A DNA stretch of 64,000 nt. Source: CAJMNU01 sp905214855 (lineage in GTDB: Bacteria; Bacillota; Clostridia; Lachnospirales; Lachnospiraceae). The notes beneath the pieces are model-generated. The model worked only from the letters and a program-made list of their open reading frames with translations, searched no databases and was not told where the DNA came from. Positions 8,122 through 17,741 of the stretch are shown here, piece by piece (the first letter of the stretch is position 1; every line of letters starts with the position of its first letter). A program made the translations under genes and the position numbers. Location of the stretch: assembly GCA_937890595.1 (NCBI GenBank), contig CALADM010000023.1, positions 8,909 through 72,908 of the forward strand. Reading direction: 5' to 3'.

Positions 8122-9018
8122 ATGGCAGAAACATATGATTTAGGCCATGTTCACCATGCAAGTTTAAAGATCTTAAAAGAAATTGACCGCATTTGCAGAA
8201 AATATAAGATCCAGTATGCATTAGATTCCGGTACTCTGATCGGAGCTGTGCGCCATCACGGTTTTATTCCATGGGATGATGATGCAGATGTGGTATTTAC
8301 CAGAAACCATTTTGAGGCATTTGCCAGAGTTGCAAAACGTGAACTTCCAAAAGGAATGGAGCTTTTGATGCCAGATGAATTACAAGGAGGAAAGGTATTT
8401 TATGATTTTACGCCAAGAATCCTGTATTTGAATAGCCAGATGCATGAAGATAACGAAGAAATGCAATTTTATGATGGAAAATTAAATCATATCTGGGTAG
8501 ATCTGTTTATTCTGGATAAGCTGCCAGATCAGGATGGGAAGGCAAAACTGGTTAAGTTTGGTCAGCAGATGATATATGGTATGGCGATGGGACATCGCTA
8601 TCACTTAGATTACAGTAAGTATAGTTTTAAGGAAAAAATGTTGGTGGGAGTTTCTGCAACAATAGGAAAATTACTTCCTATGAAAAGTTTATTTTGGATG
8701 CAGAGGAAACTTTCCTTAATCAGTAGAAAAAAGAAATGTGAGCGTTACTATTACAGTAATTATCAGCCAGATTATCTTTATGTAACACTGGAAAAAGCAT
8801 GGTGTAAACATGTGGAAGATATGGAGTTTGAAGATACAAAATTGATGGTTCCGCAGGGATGGCATCAAGTTTTGGAGATTGTATATGGTGATTATATGCA
8901 GCTTCCTCCAAAGGAAAAACGTGTTCCAACCCATTCCAGTATAGAAATACAGGTTTTTGATGACGAAATGGAAGATCAGGAAAACCAAAAGCAGCAAAGT
9001 AAAGAGGCAAAAGAATGA
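8122..9018 (+). CDS. LicD-family phosphotransferase
   Basis: 298 residues with the LicD nucleotidyltransferase-like signature: ALDSGTLIGAVRHHG followed by the acidic PWDDDADV (about residues 33-57). LicD proteins transfer phosphocholine or other phospho-groups from CDP-linked donors to glycans. The choline-binding-repeat protein at 40561 makes phosphocholine the leading guess, but glycerol- or ribitol-phosphate transfer is possible, and no choline uptake or activation genes are present. The C-terminal 25 residues are charged. Start 8122 follows GGAGGGG. The stop overlaps the next ATG (ATGA). Confidence 0.9.
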   Translation: MAETYDLGHVHHASLKILKEIDRICRKYKIQYALDSGTLIGAVRHHGFIPWDDDADVVFTRNHFEAFARVAKRELPKGMELLMPDELQGGKVFYDFTPRILYLNSQMHEDNEEMQFYDGKLNHIWVDLFILDKLPDQDGKAKLVKFGQQMIYGMAMGHRYHLDYSKYSFKEKMLVGVSATIGKLLPMKSLFWMQRKLSLISRKKKCERYYYSNYQPDYLYVTLEKAWCKHVEDMEFEDTKLMVPQGWHQVLEIVYGDYMQLPPKEKRVPTHSSIEIQVFDDEMEDQENQKQQSKEAKE

Positions 9019-9971
9019 AAAAACTAGTTTCCATTGTGGTGTCTGTTTATAATGAAGAACAGGCACTGGCACGTTTCTATCAGGAAACCCGGCGTGTGCT
9101 GGAAGAATTAACATGGGATTATGAAATGATATTTGTCAATGATGGCAGTACAGACTCCAGTATGTCTGTGCTGCACTCCATTGCATCAGAGAATCCAAAA
9201 GCTAAAATTGTTTGTTTTTCAAGGAATTTTGGACATGAGGCAGCCATGATAGCAGGATTGGATTATAGTCAGGGAGACTGTATCATATGCATGGATGCAG
9301 ATTTACAGCATCCTCCGGAATACATTCCAAAGATCATCCAAAAGATAGAAGAAGGATATCAGATCATCAATATGGTACGCACAAAGAATGCGTCCGCAGG
9401 ATGGCTAAAAAGAATAACCTCCGCAGGTTTTTATAAGGTGATCAATATGCTTTCGGATGTCAAATTTGAAAACAATGCCTCTGATTTTTTTGGTATTGAC
9501 CGTCAGGCGGCAGAGGTGTTAAAAAAGGATTATAGAGAGAAAGTTCGTTTTCTTAGAGGATTTGTACAAAATATTGGTTTTAAAAAGACAACCATTGAAT
9601 TTGAGGCAGGAGTGAGAGTGGCAGGGGAGAGTAAATATAACATAAAGAAACTGTTTGCTTTTTCTATGAATACGATCATGTGTTTTTCTAATATGCCGCT
9701 CCGTCTGGGAATCTATGCGGGTATTTTTTCTGCAATATTAGGCTTTGTGATGATGATCTATACAATCTATAGCTGGCTTAAAGTGGGAACTCCCAGTGGA
9801 TATGCTACAATTGTTGTCTTACTCTGTTTCATGTTCGCCGTGCTGTTTTTGATCGTGGGAATTATCGGAGAGTATATTGCGATCCTTTTCACAGAATTAA
9901 AGAACAGACCAATTTATATTGTTGGTGAGACTACAAATATGGAAGAGAGTCGGGAAAAGAATATCAAATAG
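9015..9971 (+). CDS. GT2 glycosyltransferase, polyprenyl-phosphate sugar synthase type (GtrB/ArnC-like)
   Basis: 318 residues: an N-terminal GT-A domain with VNDGSTD near residues 40-46 and DADLQHP near 93-99, then two C-terminal membrane helices (about 225-255 and 262-290). This is the layout of enzymes that load a sugar on undecaprenyl phosphate at the inner membrane face. The sugar is not predictable. It is probably the last gene of the operon that begins at 324. A related protein is encoded at 45473. Confidence 0.9.
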   Translation: MKKLVSIVVSVYNEEQALARFYQETRRVLEELTWDYEMIFVNDGSTDSSMSVLHSIASENPKAKIVCFSRNFGHEAAMIAGLDYSQGDCIICMDADLQHPPEYIPKIIQKIEEGYQIINMVRTKNASAGWLKRITSAGFYKVINMLSDVKFENNASDFFGIDRQAAEVLKKDYREKVRFLRGFVQNIGFKKTTIEFEAGVRVAGESKYNIKKLFAFSMNTIMCFSNMPLRLGIYAGIFSAILGFVMMIYTIYSWLKVGTPSGYATIVVLLCFMFAVLFLIVGIIGEYIAILFTELKNRPIYIVGETTNMEESREKNIK

Positions 9972-10013
9972 CAATAAATCAAATGGTTTCATGAAAAAGG
10001 AAAGGACAAATTT

Positions 10014-10547
10014 ATGAAAAAAATAATTGCGATATTAGCATGCAGTATGTTATTGATGACTGGATGTACAGAGCGTACAGTGACAAATCAGACAACAGTT
10101 CCTGAAACAGAAACAATGGCTATTCCAGTACCGGATACAGAGATACATGATGACATTGTTCTCGACTGGGAGCAGGGCGTGAGTGACATTGATGATGTAC
10201 TCAGAAATACAAACGCCTATCCCAAAATGACGGATGTTTCTGTATTTGTAAACGATGAGACAGCAGAGATTACGATCGTTATGTCTGTAGAGGATGATAT
10301 GACATCTGAGGAAGCGGTAGATTATGCCCAGAGGATTTTGGAGTCTGCCAACAATGCAGTAGCAGATCAGGATTTTTCTATTACACTTGCAGAGGATGGC
10401 GTAAGCTATGGCGGTTTGTATGAGAGATATGGCGTGTATGTGGGAATTGCTCCAGACAGCACAAAAGAAGATGAGATAACATGGCTGGTAGATGAGCATT
10501 TGGAAAAAGGAGAAGAATACCGTGCTTTGAAAGCGGCAAAGGAATAA
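10014..10547 (+). CDS. Lipoprotein of unknown function
   Basis: 177 residues with a lipoprotein signal peptide; the lipobox LMTGC places the lipidated Cys at residue 18. A Thr/Glu-rich linker is followed by an acidic domain with alternating beta and alpha character (about 45-175). I do not recognise the family. It lies 42 nt after the glycosyltransferase with an AAAGGA ribosome site, so it may be cotranscribed. A hairpin at 10566-10597 follows; it has no U-tract on the plus strand. Confidence 0.75.
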   Translation: MKKIIAILACSMLLMTGCTERTVTNQTTVPETETMAIPVPDTEIHDDIVLDWEQGVSDIDDVLRNTNAYPKMTDVSVFVNDETAEITIVMSVEDDMTSEEAVDYAQRILESANNAVADQDFSITLAEDGVSYGGLYERYGVYVGIAPDSTKEDEITWLVDEHLEKGEEYRALKAAKE

Positions 10548-10641
10548 CAAAGATACTAATAAAAAGCTCTCTGCATAGAAAAAAGATGGCAGGGAGCAGA
10601 TTAGTAAATAGAAAACTAGGGAAAAGGATGGAGGAATGTGT

Positions 10642-11529
10642 ATGAGATTAGGAGCACTGGAAGCAGGCGGAACAAAGATGGTATGTGCAGTGGGTGATGA
10701 GAATGGAACAATTTTTGAGAGAATTTCCATTCCAACTGAGACACCGGATGTAACAATGCCAAAGATTGTGGAGTATTTCAAAGACAAGGAGATCGAGGCT
10801 TTGGGGATTGGCTGTTTTGGCCCGATTGATCTGAACCGCAATTCCAAGACCTATGGATATATCACAACAACTCCAAAACTGGCATGGCGCAATTATAATA
10901 TTGTTGGGGCAATGAAAGAGGCACTGGGAGTTCCAGTTGGATTTGATACAGACGTGAACGGCTCTGCTTTGGGAGAGGCGACATGGGGAATTACCAAGGG
11001 ATTGGAAAACAGTATGTATATTACCATTGGAACAGGCGTTGGAGCTGGTATCATCACAAATGGAAAACTTCTGCATGGTATGCTGCATCCAGAAGCAGGT
11101 CATCTTCTCTTAACAAGACATCCAGAAGATACGTATGAAGGAAAATGTCCATACCATAAGACTTGTCTAGAAGGCATGGCTGCCGGTCCGGCAATCGAGG
11201 CAAGATGGGGAAAGAAAGGCGTGGAGCTGGCTGACAGAAAAGAAGTCTGGGAGATGGAGGCATTCTATATCGGACAGGCTCTGGTTGACTATATTGTGAC
11301 ACTGTCACCACAGAGGATCATCTTGGGAGGCGGAGTCATGCATCAGGAACACATCATGCCTATGGTGCGTGAGGAAGTAAAACGTCAGCTGGCGGGATAT
11401 ATCCAGACAAAGGAGTTAGAAGATATAGAAAATTATATTGTACTTCCAAGCCTGAATGACAATCAGGGGATCATGGGAGCTTTGAAATTGGCTTTAGATG
11501 AGATAGAGTACGAGAAAAACATAGGATAA
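10642..11529 (+). CDS. ROK-family fructokinase-like sugar kinase
   Basis: 295 residues. The N-terminal phosphate loop LGALEAGGTK, the ITIGTGVGAG segment and a His/Cys zinc cluster (HPEAGH, then CPYHKTC about residues 152-177) are features of ROK kinases of the fructokinase group; the sugar is not proven. Start 10642 has GGAGG seven bases upstream, whereas the ATG at 10636 would be only one base from it. It stands alone and ends in a strong terminator. Confidence 0.88.
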   Translation: MRLGALEAGGTKMVCAVGDENGTIFERISIPTETPDVTMPKIVEYFKDKEIEALGIGCFGPIDLNRNSKTYGYITTTPKLAWRNYNIVGAMKEALGVPVGFDTDVNGSALGEATWGITKGLENSMYITIGTGVGAGIITNGKLLHGMLHPEAGHLLLTRHPEDTYEGKCPYHKTCLEGMAAGPAIEARWGKKGVELADRKEVWEMEAFYIGQALVDYIVTLSPQRIILGGGVMHQEHIMPMVREEVKRQLAGYIQTKELEDIENYIVLPSLNDNQGIMGALKLALDEIEYEKNIG

Positions 11530-11553
11530 ACAGGACAGGCTGCAAACGGTGTA

Positions 11554-11600
11554 AAAAAGCTGCTCAGAGTGCATTCATATTGCATTCTAAGCAGCTTTTT
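11554..11600. terminator. Bidirectional terminator between convergent genes
   Basis: AAAAAGCTGCT at 11554-11564 pairs with AGCAGCTTTTT at 11590-11600, with further TGCA/TGCA pairing inside. The U-tract is present on both strands, so it can end the ROK kinase and the convergent phospholipase-like gene. Confidence 0.9.
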
Positions 11601-11614
11601 GTCGTATACTCATG

Positions 11615-12613
11615 TTATCGTGAATATTTAGAAGTTTCTTCTGCATCCAGACCACTGTGGTAAGAATAATTACCCAGTTCTTCTAAGATGTTTTCAAAAT
11701 CCGGTTCATCAAACAAAGCGCCTGTTGCCAGAGCACGGTTGATCGAAAGGTAGATCTGCCCACATCGGTCAATGCTTCTTCGGAAGAGATCTGGAAAAGA
11801 CTCTGTGGATATCAGCTTAGGATCCCATGGGTTTGCCCAAGGTTCATGGCTGCTGTTCAGACTCTGCCTTACATCACTGATGTTATCAGTGACGAGCTTT
11901 TGTGAGGCGACCGGCTGTCTGAGAAAAATGGATTCAAAAAATTCAATACTGCTGCTTTTTCTTCCAGAAGGATCGGATAGAGTACGGCATCCAAAGCGCA
12001 GGGCAAGGATAGAACGATGTATCATTCTTGCAGATACCTGATAATGGTTGGTATCTGATAGTGGATAGTAAGCCTGATTGATACAGTCTTTCAAAAAATG
12101 TGAGATAAATTGTATTTCCTGCCCATTTAGGCAGATCGTTGCTGCCTGATTGAACTGTGATGGTTTTTTCTGCTTGTATTTGTAAAGTAAGATTGCGTCA
12201 ATATCATTTTCCAGAGCGGCATGAAGACCATGGCATCGGCTGTCCGGCTGCTTAGGATTGTATTGGATACGCCCATATACAAATGGATGACAGATGGAGT
12301 CCCCAACATAGTGACAGATAAAGCCGCAAAGATAGGAAAGTCCCTGCTCTCTCTGCTGTTTGGATTGAATCTGGGACAATTTAGAAAAACATTGGTTAAA
12401 AAAATCATTTACATGTGCTTCGTGCATATAAGAACCCACATTGCGGTAATCCCGATGACGCAGAATTGGGATGTTATAGAAAAACATATCCGGTCCTTGT
12501 AAACCCAGTTGGTACAGCCAGCGGTATTTTGCGATAATGTGTTTGAGATAGTTGGGAGGAAGATCATTGAAGACTTTCATTCCCATAATATAATGGGTTG
12601 TAAAACCTGGCAT
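11615..12613 (-). CDS. Zinc-dependent phospholipase C-like protein
   Basis: 332 residues. The start MPGFTTHYIMG, the GLQGPDMFFY segment (about residues 37-46) and GFICHYVGDSICHPF (about 97-111) match the histidine/aspartate zinc sites of the PF00882 group. No signal peptide is visible, so it is probably intracellular and its lipid substrate is open. AAGGGA precedes the ATG, and a consensus promoter at 12647-12675 gives a leader of about 30 nt. It is monocistronic. Confidence 0.85.
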   Translation of the reverse strand: MPGFTTHYIMGMKVFNDLPPNYLKHIIAKYRWLYQLGLQGPDMFFYNIPILRHRDYRNVGSYMHEAHVNDFFNQCFSKLSQIQSKQQREQGLSYLCGFICHYVGDSICHPFVYGRIQYNPKQPDSRCHGLHAALENDIDAILLYKYKQKKPSQFNQAATICLNGQEIQFISHFLKDCINQAYYPLSDTNHYQVSARMIHRSILALRFGCRTLSDPSGRKSSSIEFFESIFLRQPVASQKLVTDNISDVRQSLNSSHEPWANPWDPKLISTESFPDLFRRSIDRCGQIYLSINRALATGALFDEPDFENILEELGNYSYHSGLDAEETSKYSR

Positions 12614-12646
12614 TTCGTATCCCTTCTTCCAAGATTTGATAGTTAT

Positions 12647-12675
12647 ATTGTACTAAAATTCGGGTTTAAATACAA
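12647..12675 (-). promoter_or_regulatory. Promoter of the phospholipase C-like gene
   Basis: On the minus strand TTGTAT (12675-12670), a 17-nt spacer and TACAAT (12652-12647), each one or two mismatches from consensus. Confidence 0.65.
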
Positions 12676-12741
12676 GTAAAGAGGCATATTTTTAAGAGAA
12701 AGAGAGAAGAAAGAATCCGTTTGGGATACGGGAAGGAGTAT

Positions 12742-14145
12742 ATGGGACAGAATATCCTAGAAACGATAAAAGAGTGGGTGTGGGGACCGTGGCTTTTATG
12801 TCTCATGTTGGCGATAGGAATTTTTTACAGTTTGAAATCTGGTTTTTTTCAGGTCAGAGGAGTCAGAACATGGTGGAATGCTACAGCAGGCAGTATGGGA
12901 GAGACAGGGAAAATAAAAGAGAGAAAAGAAAACAGTATCTCTCCATTTCAGGCAGCGTGTACCGCACTGGCAGCAACTGTAGGGACAGGGAATATCGCAG
13001 GAGTTGCGACTGCGCTGGTCGCAGGCGGTCCGGGAGCTATTTTCTGGATGTGGCTCTCTTCTCTGGTTGGTATGATGACTGCTTATGCAGAGAATTTTCT
13101 TGGGATTTTATATCGAGAGAAGGGAGAAGAAGGACGATTTTATGGCGGACCGATGCAGTACATAGAAAAAGGAATGGGAAAACGTCCATTAGCTTTCATA
13201 TATGCAGTGTGTACCATATTTGCCTCATTTGGAATGGGATGTATGGTGCAGGCAAATTCTATGGCAGATACTTTGCAGTATGCGTTTTCTATGCCGCCAT
13301 TTTGGACAGCTGCCATTTTGACGGGAGGAAGTGCTCTGGTATTATGGGGAGGGATTGACAGGATCACAAAAGTGACAGAGAAATTAGTGCCTTGTTCAGC
13401 AGGAATTTATCTGGTTTTATCTGGAGTCGTTATTTTAGCAAACATCAAAGAGATCCCAGCGGTATTCCAATTGATCTTTAGGGAAGCGTTTTCCGTTAGA
13501 TCTATGGCGGGAGGCGCAATAGGATATGGGATTTCAAGGGGAGTATTTTCAAATGAGGCAGGGCTTGGAAGTTTGGCAATCTTACATAGTTCTACAGAAG
13601 ATACGACACCACAGGAACAGGGAATGTGGGGGATTTTTGATGTGTTTTTTGATACCATTCTTATGTGTACCCTGACCGCAGTTGTGATTTTGGTACAGCC
13701 AAAAGTGAGGATATTGCTCTGTGGGTCAGCATATGGAGCAGAAGGTCTGCGTTTTTCTTCGGCAGATGCGCCGTTAAATGGGGCAGCGCTTGCCTCATGG
13801 GCGATCTCACAGACAGTGGGGAATGGGGGAAATAGTGTGATCGCAGGTACTATGGTATGTTTTGCATTTGCAACTATTTTAGGATGGTATTATCTGGGAA
13901 GTCAGGCAGCAGCTTATCTTCTTGGAGATCATCTGTTTTTGTACCGATTGTTTTATTTAGAAAGTATTTTCTTTGGCTGTGTGCTTCAGCTTACATTTGT
14001 GTGGGATCTGTCAGATATTTTTAATGGTATGATGGCAGTTCCGAATCTGATCGCTCTGTTTGCATTGAGAAAAGAGATCCAATTTCCTGTTCAAGAACAA
14101 AAGGCAAGAAACAAGAAAGAAAGAGAAAGAAAAAGACGGAAATAG
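12742..14145 (+). CDS. AGCS-family sodium:alanine/glycine symporter
   Basis: 467 residues with about ten membrane segments. The family signatures SGFFQVRG near the N-terminus, ATVGTGNIAGVATAL (about residues 88-102) and GISRGVFSNEAGLGS (about 264-278) are intact. It imports small neutral amino acids with Na+. The C-terminus ends in a basic Lys/Arg-rich cytosolic tail. Start ATG 12742 has GGAAGGAG just upstream; the frame extends to a TTG at 12721 without a ribosome site. Confidence 0.94.
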   Translation: MGQNILETIKEWVWGPWLLCLMLAIGIFYSLKSGFFQVRGVRTWWNATAGSMGETGKIKERKENSISPFQAACTALAATVGTGNIAGVATALVAGGPGAIFWMWLSSLVGMMTAYAENFLGILYREKGEEGRFYGGPMQYIEKGMGKRPLAFIYAVCTIFASFGMGCMVQANSMADTLQYAFSMPPFWTAAILTGGSALVLWGGIDRITKVTEKLVPCSAGIYLVLSGVVILANIKEIPAVFQLIFREAFSVRSMAGGAIGYGISRGVFSNEAGLGSLAILHSSTEDTTPQEQGMWGIFDVFFDTILMCTLTAVVILVQPKVRILLCGSAYGAEGLRFSSADAPLNGAALASWAISQTVGNGGNSVIAGTMVCFAFATILGWYYLGSQAAAYLLGDHLFLYRLFYLESIFFGCVLQLTFVWDLSDIFNGMMAVPNLIALFALRKEIQFPVQEQKARNKKERERKRRK

Positions 14146-14176
14146 AGAAAAAACAAGAAAAGTGATTTGGACGGAC

Positions 14177-14205
14177 TTGACAGAAAATACAAAGATTCCT
14201 ATACT
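14177..14205 (+). promoter_or_regulatory. Promoter of the CaCA antiporter
   Basis: TTGACA at 14177-14182, a 17-nt spacer and TATACT at 14200-14205, about 110 nt before the start codon. Confidence 0.8.
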
Positions 14206-14316
14206 TAGAAATTGAAGTTCATTCAGCAGGAATGCAGGATGAAGAATTTCCTGTCTCTGAGTATGAGAATGGGATGGGAAAAGAAAAAATACATTAGGAA
14301 AGATAAGGGGTCTAAC

Positions 14317-15246
14317 ATGATGATGTATGTATGGTTGATTGTAGGTTTTATATTGTTGATCAAGGGTGCGGACTTTTTTGTAGAGGGAAGTTCCTCTGTT
14401 GCGAAATTGCTGCGTATTCCAAGCGTGATCATTGGATTGACGATTGTGGCATTTGGAACAAGTGCACCGGAGGCTGCTGTAAGTATCACAGCTGCTTTAG
14501 CAAAGAAAAATGAGATTGCGATCGGAAATGTCATTGGGTCTAATATTTTCAATTTGTTAATGGTATTGGGATGCTGTTCTTTGATATTGCCATTGACGAT
14601 TGATAAGAAGATTTTGTTTAAGGATTATCCATTTTCTTTGGTTATCACAGGAGTTCTGCTGGCTGCGATTCTGTTTGATCTAAAGATCGGAAGACTGGAT
14701 GGTTTTATTTTATTTGTATTGTTTGGCTACTTTCTGGTGCGTACCGTACAGCAGGCACTTTCAAACCGTACCAAGGCAGAGGAGGAAGATATTAAGGTTT
14801 TATCTCCATTCCTCAGTGGAGTATATATTCTGGGCGGTCTTGTAGCTATTGTGATCGGTGGAGATCTGGTAGTAGATTCAGCATCAGAGATCGCAGCTGC
14901 ATTTGGTCTGAGTCAGACATTGATCGGTCTTACGATCGTTGCAATGGGAACATCCCTTCCAGAGCTTGTTACTTCTATGGTTGCAGCTAAAAAAGGAGAG
15001 AATGGTCTGGCACTTGGAAATGTAGTGGGATCTAATATTTTTAACATTCTGCTGATCCTTTCTGTATCTTCCATGATCACACCGATCCCAGTTCAGGCAG
15101 AGTCTATTATCGATCTGATCGTTTTGCTTGCGACCAGTGCAGTTTGCTGGATCTTCTGCAAGAGCAAATATACGATCAACCGCATAGAGGGTGGAAGTAT
15201 GGTGCTGATGTATGCAGGATATATGGCATATATTATTGCCAGATAA
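14317..15246 (+). CDS. CaCA-family calcium/sodium antiporter (YrbG-like)
   Basis: 309 residues with two inverted homologous halves. Each carries the alpha-repeat pair: GTSAPEAAVS and NVIGSNIFN in the first half, GTSLPELVTS and NVVGSNIFN in the second, with the ion-binding Glu residues. About ten membrane helices. The three ATGs at 14317-14323 follow AAGGGG; an upstream extension to 14212 would add a charged 35-residue head and would place the start close to the promoter, so it is rejected. Confidence 0.93.
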   Translation: MMMYVWLIVGFILLIKGADFFVEGSSSVAKLLRIPSVIIGLTIVAFGTSAPEAAVSITAALAKKNEIAIGNVIGSNIFNLLMVLGCCSLILPLTIDKKILFKDYPFSLVITGVLLAAILFDLKIGRLDGFILFVLFGYFLVRTVQQALSNRTKAEEEDIKVLSPFLSGVYILGGLVAIVIGGDLVVDSASEIAAAFGLSQTLIGLTIVAMGTSLPELVTSMVAAKKGENGLALGNVVGSNIFNILLILSVSSMITPIPVQAESIIDLIVLLATSAVCWIFCKSKYTINRIEGGSMVLMYAGYMAYIIAR

Positions 15247-15284
15247 AAAGTAAGAAAGTATATGGATTTGCTACTATGAAACAT

Positions 15285-15327
15285 AAAAAGACGAGATTTT
15301 ACTGGCTCTGTAAAATCTCGTCTTTTT
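15285..15327 (+). terminator. Rho-independent terminator
   Basis: A perfect 18-bp stem (15285-15302 with 15310-15327) with a 7-nt loop; its 3' arm ends in TTTTT. It follows the antiporter gene. Confidence 0.93.
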
Positions 15328-15693
15328 GATATGGGAAGACATACCATGTGGTATATAGACTTCCCTGTTTAAGATTGCTCGAAAAAGGGAGGAGACCTGA
15401 TAATAGGGATATATCATCAGGTCAAGTATTATGAAAAAAATCTTGTAAACTTGTTTTAAACAGTACTAACTGTTTATGGTTATAGTATATGCAGGAATCG
15501 TGAAGAAATCGTGTTGATTGTGTAAAAGGTTTTTGAATGTTGTATGAACGAATTATGAACGCAAAACAGAACAGATGGAAGACTGGACAAGAGAGGGGAT
15601 ATTTGGTAAAATAAACAATCAAAGGAAATGCTATCCAAACGATAAGAAGGTAAAAAGAAAGAAAAGATAGCAAATAAAAAGGAGGAATATATC
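15328..15693. other. Intergenic region before the cyclophilin gene
   Basis: An inverted repeat at 15394-15423 (GACCTGAT with ATCAGGTC, extended by two more pairs after one mismatch) has no U-tract and could be an operator or RNA hairpin. No clear sigma-A promoter was found; an AGGAGG site lies just before the next ATG. Confidence 0.4.
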
Positions 15694-16224
15694 ATGCAGA
15701 ATCCAGTTGTTACATTTGAAATGGAAAATGGAGATGTGATGAAAGCAGAGCTTTATCCACAGATCGCACCAAATACAGTCAACAATTTTATCAGCTTGGT
15801 GGAGAAAGGTTTTTATGATGGACTGATCTTCCATAGAGTGATCTCAGGATTTATGATTCAGGGAGGATGTCCGGATGGAACAGGAATGGGAGGTCCGGGA
15901 TATCAGATCAGGGGAGAGTTCTCTCAGAATGGTTTTGACAATGATCTCAAACATACAGAAGGAGTACTTTCCATGGCAAGAGCGATGGATCCGAATTCTG
16001 CTGGTTCTCAGTTCTTTATCATGCACAAGACAAGCCCTCATCTGGATGGCGCATATGCAGCATTTGGAAAGATCACAGAGGGAATGGATGTAGTAAATAA
16101 GATCGCTGATGTGCGTACAGACTACAGCGATCGCCCAATGAAACCTCAGGTGATGAAAAAAGTGACTGTGGAGACCTTTGGAGAAGTGTATCCAGAGCCG
16201 GAGAAAAAAAGCAGCAGATGGTAA
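15694..16224 (+). CDS. Peptidyl-prolyl cis-trans isomerase (cyclophilin)
   Basis: 176 residues, a complete single-domain cyclophilin without a signal peptide, therefore cytosolic. The active-site segments FHRVISGFMIQGG (about residues 50-62), AGSQFFI (about 107-113) and the GKITEGMD region are intact. It catalyses proline isomerisation in folding proteins. AAGGAGG precedes the ATG. Its stop overlaps the next start by 7 nt, so it is coupled to the GNAT gene. Confidence 0.94.
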   Translation: MQNPVVTFEMENGDVMKAELYPQIAPNTVNNFISLVEKGFYDGLIFHRVISGFMIQGGCPDGTGMGGPGYQIRGEFSQNGFDNDLKHTEGVLSMARAMDPNSAGSQFFIMHKTSPHLDGAYAAFGKITEGMDVVNKIADVRTDYSDRPMKPQVMKKVTVETFGEVYPEPEKKSSRW

Positions 16225-16916
16225 TAGTACGTTGTTATGATATAAAAGGGGAACAGATCCCACTTGTCATATCCGATGAAGCAGCAGCTCTCACCCAGGC
16301 GAAAAGTCAGGGGAGGGCTGTTCTTGGTATTTCAGACAAAGGGGAATTTTTGCCAGTTCCTTATGTGGCAGAAAGTCTGGATGATGTGGATGAGATTTTT
16401 GCAAAGCGGGTGATAAAAAGACAGATGGGGATTGCTTGGGAGATCGCAGAGACAGAGAGATTGGTGATACGGGAATTTCGTGAGAATGATTGGGATAAGA
16501 TAGAACTTTTGCCAGACGATGTTTTTAGGGAAAAAGAATTCTTTGAGGCATATATCAGATCACAATATCCTTTTTATGAATATGGCATGTGGGCATTGGA
16601 AGAAAAGAAGACAGGGAGTCTGGTGGGGCGTGCCGGTATCTGGGATGGAGAAGAATGCCCTATAGACATGCCGCCTGAGTCATTGGAAATGGGATACCAT
16701 ATCTTTTCTTGGTACAGGGGACAGGGATATGCCATGGAAGCATGCAGGGCGATCCAGAACTGGTGCAGAGAAGAAGAGGATATGGAGGGGAGATTGATCT
16801 ATACTAGGATAGATCCCGAGAATCAGGATTCTATCAGGATCGCAAAAAAATTGTCCCTGCCTGTCTATCTTCCAGTGGGATACAGAAAGAAGAACAGGCA
16901 AAGACAGCTTTTTTAA
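16218..16916 (+). CDS. GNAT-family N-acetyltransferase with an N-terminal extension
   Basis: 232 residues. Residues 1-75 form an extra domain I cannot assign. Residues 76-225 are a GNAT fold of the RimJ-like type: ETERLVIREF begins strand 1, and GYHIFSWYRGQGYAMEA (about 157-173) contains the acetyl-CoA loop. The substrate is unknown. The gene overlaps the cyclophilin stop and is cotranscribed with it. Confidence 0.8.
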   Translation: MVIVRCYDIKGEQIPLVISDEAAALTQAKSQGRAVLGISDKGEFLPVPYVAESLDDVDEIFAKRVIKRQMGIAWEIAETERLVIREFRENDWDKIELLPDDVFREKEFFEAYIRSQYPFYEYGMWALEEKKTGSLVGRAGIWDGEECPIDMPPESLEMGYHIFSWYRGQGYAMEACRAIQNWCREEEDMEGRLIYTRIDPENQDSIRIAKKLSLPVYLPVGYRKKNRQRQLF

Positions 16917-16926
16917 TCGATCATGT

Positions 16927-17658
16927 TTATTTTCCAAGGAGATATTTTAGGAAAAGAACGGAATTATCCGGATTTGGAGTGTTGGCAATGATGGAAAATA
17001 CAGGATCTTCCATATGTACATTACCCATACTCTCAAGATTAGTTCCTGTCATACGGATACCGCATGGATAGGTTGAACCATCTTCTCTAGTTCCATATAC
17101 GATCTGGTCAGAGAGTGACGCATACAGATCTTCAGGCAGTATCGTCTGGATATCTGCTGCCATTCCCTGCGTTGAAAAAACTTCCATGCTGATCGCATCC
17201 ATGATGACAACATCAAGGGACTTGGCAGTTACAAGAGCACTTAGTTTCATTGCAGAAGCATAATCCGCTTCCGCAGAACCTGCTGCAAAGAAGTTGTTGA
17301 GCTGGTTCTCTTCGCCTTCTTGGGGGCGATTGCCATAGTTGATCGTCATACTGGCATCCATAGTGACGATATCTTTCTCTCCAAATCCACCATATTCATG
17401 GAAACCGTCTTCAAGATATTCCGTGTTCAAGGAATCATATCCATAGTTATTGACAATGGCACAGTACAGAACATCTGTAAAAGTCTGGCGATACAGACTG
17501 GTGGCAACTAAGTAGATCAGACAGCCTGCAATGATGATAAGGAACATATGAACCTTATAATATTCAAAAATGTACCATATCCTGTCTTTCCAGCTCATTT
17601 CTTTTAATTTTGCCAGTTCTGAGTGCAAAGTTTCCTTGAAACGTGTCTTTAATTCCAT
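16927..17658 (-). CDS. Single-pass membrane protein of unknown function
   Basis: 243 residues. A short basic cytosolic N-terminus is followed by one membrane helix (about residues 33-52) and an exported domain of about 190 residues. Part of that domain (SALVTAKSLDVVIMD) resembles segments of solute-binding folds, but this is weak. The start at 17658 has GGAGG five bases upstream; the frame runs on to 17733 without support. It is divergent from the yesL-like gene, with back-to-back promoters between them. Confidence 0.7.
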   Translation of the reverse strand: MELKTRFKETLHSELAKLKEMSWKDRIWYIFEYYKVHMFLIIIAGCLIYLVATSLYRQTFTDVLYCAIVNNYGYDSLNTEYLEDGFHEYGGFGEKDIVTMDASMTINYGNRPQEGEENQLNNFFAAGSAEADYASAMKLSALVTAKSLDVVIMDAISMEVFSTQGMAADIQTILPEDLYASLSDQIVYGTREDGSTYPCGIRMTGTNLESMGNVHMEDPVFSIIANTPNPDNSVLFLKYLLGK

Positions 17659-17741
17659 AATTTCCTCCAATGTATCCAAAGGCTTTCCAATAGCAAATGT
17701 GTTGTTTATGTGTTTGGATTTTCTTATTATCAATGTTTTGT

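Noticed and set aside
10566..10597. Hairpin GCTCTCTGC/GCAGGGAGC after the lipoprotein gene
   Set aside because: On the plus strand no U-tract follows; the T-run is on the minus strand where no gene ends. It may be a folded leader of the ROK gene but cannot be called a terminator.
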